Assembly: GCA_933228675.1 (NCBI GenBank)
Contig: OW121743.1
Coordinates: 89,015,438-89,079,437 of the forward strand
Source of the DNA: Stomorhina lunata
Lineage: Eukaryota; Arthropoda; Insecta; Diptera; Rhiniidae
DNA: 64,000 nt
Reading direction: 5' to 3'
This document shows positions 57,905-64,000 of the stretch, piece after piece. Numbering within the stretch: position 1 is the first letter of the stretch; every line of letters starts with the position of its first letter. The position numbers and the translations under genes are program-made. The notes under the pieces were generated by a model. The model saw only the letters and a program-made list of their open reading frames with translations, ran no database searches and was not told where the DNA came from.

Positions 57905-60900
57905 TTTTTGATAAAATATTTTTATCTAAAATTTTTTTTATTAAAGATTTTCCGTAGAAAATTTTTTATTAAAAATTTTTCTATCGAAAAATTTGCTTAT
58001 CAAATATTTTTCTATACAAAATTTTTTATCAAAAATGTTTCTATAAAAAAAGTTTATACCAAAAATTTTTCTATAGAAAATTTTTATACCAAAAATTTTT
58101 CTATAGAAAATTTTTATACCAAAAATTTTTCTATAGAAAATTTTTTAATCAAAAATTTTTCTACAGAAAATTTGAAAATTGTTCTATAGAAAATTTTTTC
58201 ATCAACAATTTTTTTATAGAATTTTTTTATCAAAAATTTCTCCACAAAAAATTTTTTTATCAAATATTTTTCTATACAAAATTTTTTATCAACAATTTTT
58301 CTTAAAAAAAATTTATACCAAAAATTTTTCTATAGAAAATTTTTATTAAAAATTTTTCTATAGAAAATTTGTTTATTAAAAATTTTTCTATAGTAAATTT
58401 TTTTATTAAAAATTTTTCTATATTTTTTTTATCAAAAAACTTTCTATAAAAAATTTTTGTAACAAATTCTTTTCTTTAGAAAATTTTTTTATAAAAAAAT
58501 TTTCTATAGAAAATTTGTTTATCAAAAATGTTTCTATATTTTTTATAAAATATTTTTCTATAGAAAATTTTTTATCAAAAATTTTTCTATAGAAAATTTT
58601 GTATCAAAAATTTTTCTATAGGAAATTTTTTTATCAAAAATTTTTCTATTGAAAATTTTTTTATCACAAATTTTTCTATCAAAAATTTTTCTATAGAAAA
58701 ATTTTTGATAAAAAATCAAAATATTTTTCTATAGAAAATTTTTTTTATTCAAAATTTTTCTATATTTTTTTATCAAAAATTTTTCCATAGAAAAATTTTT
58801 ATCAAAAATTTTTCTATAGAAAATTTGTTTATCAAAAATTTTTCTATATTTTTTATCAAATATTTTTCTATAGAAAATTTTTTATCAAAAATTTTTCTAT
58901 AGAAAATTTTGTATCAAAAATTTTTCTATAGGAAATTTTTTTATCAAAAATTTTTATATAGAAAATTTTTTCATCAAAAATTTCTCTATTGAAAATTTTT
59001 TTATCAAAAATTTTTCTATAGAAATTTTTTTTTATTCAAGATTTTTCTATATTTTTTTTTTATCAAAAATTTTTCCATAGAAAATTTTTTATCAAAAATT
59101 TGTCTATAGAAAATTTGTTTATGAAAAATTTTTCTATAGAAAATTTTTTTTATTCAAAATTTTTCTCTATTTTTTTTTATAAAAAATTTTTTTAAAGAAA
59201 GTTTTTTATCAAAAATTTTTCTATAGAACATTTTTTTATCAAAAAATTTTCGATAAAAAACTTTTTTATCAAAAATTTCTATATAGAAGATTTGAAAATT
59301 TTTCTTTAGAACATTTTTCTATGGAAAATTTTTTTATCAAAAATTTTTCTGTAGCATATTTTTTCATCAAAAATTTTTCTTTAGAATTTTTTTTATCAAA
59401 AATTTTTGTATATAAATTTTTTTTATCAAATATTTTTCTTTAGAAAATTTTTTATCAAAAACTTTTCTATAGAAAATTTTTTTATCAAAAATTTTTCTTT
59501 AGAAAATTTTTTCATCAAAAATTTTTCTATAGAAATTTTTTTTATATAAAATTTGTGTATACAAATTTTTTTTTATTAAATATTTTTCTATAAAAAATTT
59601 TTTATCAAAAATTTTTCTATAAAAAAAGTTTATATCAAAAATTTTTCTATAGAAAATTTTTGTCAAAAATTTTTCTATAGAAAATTTTTTTATCAAAAAT
59701 TTTTCCATAGAAAATTTTTTTATCAAAAATTTTTCCATAGAAAATTTTTTTATTAAAAATTTTTCTATAGAAAATTTTTCTATAAAAGTTTTTTTTTATC
59801 AAAAATTTTTTTATAGAAAATTTTTTTTATTTGGGAATTAATTATTCGAACTTTAGAATTGATTGAAAAATTAGGTTTAATCAGGCTTGAGTTCATTTAA
59901 CTTTCAAATTATTAATTTTGAAAATTTGAAAAGTAATTGTGGAGAAAAACTGAAAAAAAAAATTTTTTATTAAAAATTGTTCTATTTTTGTTTTTTAAAA
60001 ATTTTCTATACAAAATATTTTAAAAAAATTTTCTATACAATATTTTTTATCAAAAATTTTTCTATAAAAAAAGTTTATATCAAACATTTTTTTATAGAAA
60101 CATTTTCTATAGAAAAATTTTTGATATAAACTTTTTTTATAGAAAAATTTTTGATAAAAAATTTTGTATAGAAAATTAAAAAAAAAGAAAAATTTTCAAT
60201 AAAAAAAAATTTCTATAAAAGAATTTTTGATAAAAAAGTTTTCTATTGAAATAGTTTTGATAAAAAAATATTCTATAGAAAAATATTTGGTCAAAAAATT
60301 TTCTATAGAAATTTTTTCATTAAACATTTTTCTATAGAAAATTTTTTTTATCAAAAATTTCTCTATAAAAGATTTGAAAATCTTTCTATAGAAAATTTTT
60401 TATCAAAAATTTTTTGATAGAACATTTTTTTATCAAAAATTTTTCTATAAATTTTTTCATCAATAATTTTTCTATAAACAATTTTTTAATCAAAAATTTC
60501 CCTATAGAAGATTCAAAAATTTTTTGATATTAAAATATTTTTATCGAAAATTTTTTAGAGAAAAATATTTTTGTCGAAAAATTTTGTATCAAATATAATT
60601 TTAATCGAACAATTTTTCAAAGAAAAATAATCATTTTTTTATCAAAAATTTTTCTATAAATTTTTTCATCAATAATTTTTCTATAAACAATTTTTTAATC
60701 AAAAATTTCCCTATAGAAGATTCAAAAATTTTTTGATATTAAAATATTTTTATCGAAAATTTTTTAGAGAAAAATATTTTTGTCGAAAAATTTTGTATCA
60801 AATATAATTTTAATCGAACAGTTTTCCAAAGAAAAATAATCATTTTTCTATAGAAAATTTTTTTATCAAAAATTTCTCTATAAAAGATTTGAAAATCTTT

Positions 60901-61165
60901 CTATAGAAAATTTTTTATCAAAAATTTTTTTGATAGAACATTTTTTTATCAAAAATTTTTCTATAAATTTTTTCATCAATAATTTTTCTATAAACAATTT
61001 TTTATCAAAAATTTCCCTATAGAAGATTTAAACATTTTTTAATATTAAAATATTTTTATCGAAAATTTTTTAGAGAAAAATATTTTTGTCGAAAAATTTT
61101 GTATCAAATATAATTTTAATCGAACAATTTTCCAAAGAAAAATAATTTCTATAAACAAATTTTTT
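57905..61165. repeat. Satellite array G, ~30-bp monomers, with higher-order units at its right end
   Basis: Monomers of the ATCAAAAATTTTTCTATAGA + AAATTTTTTT type, 29-31 bp, more variable than arrays A-C. The orientation of the GATAAAAA/TATCAAAA half switches locally near 60110-60290. From about 60430, a ~200-300-bp unit (containing CCCTATAGAAGATT, ATTTTTATCGAAAATTTTTT and CAAATATAATTTTAATCG) occurs three times, near 60430, 60640 and 60945. Confidence 0.92.
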
Positions 61166-63209
61166 GATAATAAAATTATAAAATAATAAAAATAATTAAA
61201 AATTATAAAAATCTAAAATTGTTTAATATTAGAATTTATTTCTGTTTTGAAAAATATTCCCAATATTTACAAAAATATTCCCAATGTTTGCAAAAATAAT
61301 AGTGTCGTGGCAACAATGTTCAAGAATATATTTCTTTGTTCTCTCGAACCATGTATTTTGTTGCTATAAATTGGATTTTTATTTGTTTCTTGCCTATTTT
61401 GTTTTTGTCTTTTCTTTAACAAAGCGGCACCAACCGACTTTGCTAACATCCAAATTACATATTCATTGTCACCAGTTTCATTAATGATCGTGATATTTAC
61501 GAAAATCATTAAAAGTCTTCGGCTTCTGGTGGTATGAGCTGCTTACTCCTGGCTATAATACATCGAAATTAAATAGTTAGACTTCAATGTAATTTCTTTT
61601 GTTGACCCGTGCTTTTATTAAAGTCTTACTAACTTCTGTATACTATATCCATAGATCCATCCCTATGATATGTTAAGGGCATGACATAAAAAATCATGAC
61701 ATTAAAATCAAAATTTTTCCATTTTGATAAAATATTAAAATTTTTTTCTGTGTTCTTGGTTTCATTAAAATGTTTCTTTTCAGTTATTTAAAATTTTTCA
61801 TAAGAAATCCTTGATTTGTAAAAATCTTTAAGAAATAAAATATAGAATAAGGAATTTATGTTTCCCATCTTTAAACATAAGTACAGACATACATTCATAC
61901 ATATAGATAAATATATAGTTTTGGGCTATTAAGATTATTTTATGGTTATTAATTTGACACTGTATTTTAGAGGAGGGGAAATAGTGAAATTAAATTCCAG
62001 TATAAAAGAAATACTCAAGTAAATACAAAGGGAAGAAGATTAAGAAATCAACGGGTGATAAACATTAAAACTAAATTGATTTTTAGACATCAAATAAACT
62101 ACACTCGTATAGATACGTACATTTACATATGAAATTATGCATAAAATGCTTTCGCAATCTTTGCTCGCATAAACGACGCAAAAATCTTTAAAATTTTTGA
62201 AGACAAAAACTTATTTGTGCCAGAGTTTTTTTCTTTTTTATTAAAATTTTGGAACAACAGGTATTTAATTAAAATTCCACATAAATATTTTAAGTTTGTT
62301 TTTATCTTTAAACACTGAATTTTTTTTGTCATTTAGAAAGAGAGATTTAGAATTCACGGAATTAAGAATGAGTCTAACTTTAATGAAACAAGTTGCGTTT
62401 GAAGAGTGTTTTTTTTATAAGTTTTCTAAAATTTACGGGAATTATAATGGAATTAAAATATTTTTACATTTTGTCTATATATCCGTATATTAATGACGTC
62501 GTTAGCTATTTATGTCTTTCAAGTAAATGGGGATAGGATAGATATTAGTGAGATCGTAATAATAACAATAACATATAGAGTTTTGTGGAAGGCTCTTTAG
62601 AAGTTCACTTAAAAGTTTCCAGAAATAATCCAACGAGTGCTAAGTCTGGATTCTGAACCTGATACCATTTTTATGGTTGGTGTCCCCTTGGGGAAAGAGC
62701 TTCAACAATATTCTTTTAAGTAAGCCATGATTATGCAATAGGCCGCATCATGCAGCACTACAGCACAAGAGAGGTTTTGAGCTTTCACACCAAAACACCA
62801 TGTATGAGTTACACTCAAATATGTTTGTCCCTCTCACACTTATGTGAAATTGTCAAAACTTTCAAAGCTGTTCAGCACAAATGCAAATATTAATGTATGT
62901 GTTTCTAAACAAAATGGATAAAGTTTTCGTGTTTACTTCTCTTTATGACAACTTGAAGATCATATCTCGGTTATCGTATATCGCCATCTTGTCTTTGTTG
63001 TCCTCTCTGGAGCATTATTCTTGACTTAAGACATTTTATTTAACTCATTCCCACTACCAAAGGGGTCAGATTGGAAATTTATTTAGTATAATGAGGGGTA
63101 CTATTTCGTTGGATACCCCACAATTGCTTGAAAAAGGCTATCTAAAGAAGTAACTAAATAATTGAAACGATCGACTGTTGTGCTTCAAAAGACTCGTAGA
63201 AATTCGTGA
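61166..63209. other. Unassigned DNA, including a right flank of array G shared with array D
   Basis: 61425-61530, on the minus strand, matches the unique part of the array D unit: AGAAGCCGAAGACTTTT, then TTTCGTAAATATCACGATCA, then GGATGTTAGCAAAGTCGGTT in the array D copy's vicinity. 62766-62900 resembles 7345-7560. No gene is supported; frames 61284-61484 and 62296-62493 have no motif. Confidence 0.5.
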
Positions 63210-63354
63210 CAGCTGAGAACCATAAACAGAGGTCGACACAAAGAGAACAGAACAAAAAATGTTCAGCAGAGTTGCCGCTTTTTATACCTTTAACTGAAAT
63301 AGGTATTTTTCTGATGTTCTGATGTTTTAAAAAGAAAGTTTTCTACTCCATTTT
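63210..63354 (+). repeat. Conserved left flank of array H
   Basis: Matches 57791-57904: GGTCGACACAAAGAGAACAG, CAGCAGAGTTGCCG, TAACTGAAATAGGTATTTTT. Confidence 0.75.
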
Positions 63355-63708
63355 CTGAAAGTACTTTTATCAAAAATTTTTCAATAGAAAATTTTTTTAT
63401 CAAAAATTTTTCTTTGTAAATTTTGCTATCGAAAATTTTTCTATAGAATTTTTTTTATCTAAAATTTTTCTATAGAAAATTTTTTATTACAAATTTTTCT
63501 ATAGAAAATATTTTTATCAAAAATATTTATAAGTAAATTTTTTAAAGAAATTTTTTTATCCAAAATTTTTTTATTAAACATTTTTCAATAGAATTTTTTT
63601 TTATTAAAAATTTTTCAATAGAAAATTTTTTTATATAAAATTTTTTTAAAAATTTTTCTATAGAAAATTCTTTTATCAATTCTAAAGAAAATTTTTTATT
63701 AACAATTT
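63355..63708. repeat. Array H, short remnant of ~30-bp monomers
   Basis: About ten to twelve units of the TATCAAAAATTTTTCTATAG type, like array G. The right side abuts a copy of the ATACCC repeat directly (TTTTTATACCCTTCACCAAT). Confidence 0.9.
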
Positions 63709-63711
63709 TTA

Positions 63712-63848
63712 TACCCTTCACCAATAGGTGAAAGGGTATTATAAGTTTGTAATTCCGTTTGTAATTTTTTTATTAGTGATCGTAGATCCCTTAAAAATTA
63801 TACCTATCGACTCAGAATCGGGAGGAGAATCGATTAAGCGATGTCCGT

Positions 63849-63889
<41 letters not shown>

Positions 63890-64000
63890 CGTCTGTCTGT
63901 CTGTCTGTTGAAATCAAGTTTCTGAAGCCCCTGGAGGATGGATCTACATAAATTATATATCAGATTTTAAGAAATTCTCCCGCAATGAACGCTATTAAAT
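63712..64000 (+). repeat. ATACCC interspersed repeat, cut by the window end
   Basis: ATACCCTTCACCAATAGGTG followed by AAAGGGTATTATAAGTTTGT, then ATCGACTCAGAATCG and a long (GTCT)n run at 63842-63908, ending in GTTGAAATCAAG. The tetranucleotide run generates the apparent Val-Cys-Leu-Ser peptide in one frame, which is not a gene. The layout equals the 36478 repeat near its own GTCT run. Confidence 0.7.

Noticed and set aside
57908..58189. Open frames inside arrays (also 24436-24696, 25137-25328, 30588-30779, 59499-59738, 63542-63724)
   Set aside because: The Lys/Phe/Ile-rich peptides are translations of AT-rich monomers. Frames open only because the monomer lacks stops in that phase; there is no coding signature.
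63728..63925. Val-Cys-Leu-Ser repeat frame
   Set aside because: Translation of the (GTCT)n run in an interspersed repeat.

Overview
The window looks like intergenic or intronic DNA of a higher fly (Diptera, Brachycera, probably a calyptrate). The basis is its very high AT content, mariner/Tc1 elements with insect-type transposases, fragments of insect non-LTR retrotransposons, and interspersed repeats carrying GTCY/GACG tetranucleotide runs as known from fly genomes. The species call is an inference from memory of such repeats. I found no convincing host protein-coding gene, no intact tRNA or rRNA gene and no CRISPR. Nearly every protein-like stretch belongs to a transposable element (TE).

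Two kinds of DNA fill the window. First, eight arrays or array remnants of AT-rich 29-31 bp tandem repeats: A 14682-16946, B 18051-19506, C 20048-21867, D 22886-25855, E 27640-30265 with a tail at 30560-30785, F 43795-47575, G 57905-61165, H 63355-63708. Together they make up well over a quarter of the window. Most monomers have a TTTCTATAGAAA-like core. B and C are the same 31-bp satellite in opposite orientation. B is framed by TTAA and matching inverted ends, like a piggyBac-type nonautonomous element that encloses a satellite. D, G and H share unique flanking sequence.

Second, many nested mobile elements. A degenerate Tc1 element (4104-5720) sits inside another inverted-repeat element (3808-6029). 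A five-level nest lies at 10072-13556: fly repeat > TAA-duplicating element > DD41D mariner > TTA-duplicating element > non-LTR fragment. A Helentron/DINE-1-like family recurs six times (8444, 31877, 34384, 49555, 50166, 52264), with a (TA)n tract, ~130-bp internal minisatellites and a 3' hairpin. One copy is split by a 1.2-kb DNA transposon with 4-bp target duplications and the C-terminal part of a transposase (32600-33813). A 2.8-kb TA-flanked element (52173-54993) holds a Helentron-like copy, two tRNA-like segments and a retrotransposon remnant. A nearly intact DD41D mariner lies at 55274-56577, with one premature stop. Small palindromic MITEs with clear target duplications are at 1828-1919, 6410-6964 and 40227-40357.

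The remaining stretches (for example 1-1215, 16950-18030, 21950-22880, 26690-27290, 35171-36160, 42600-43790, 47576-48840, 61166-63210) are AT-rich with no gene I can support. All boundaries were read by eye; copy numbers are approximate.
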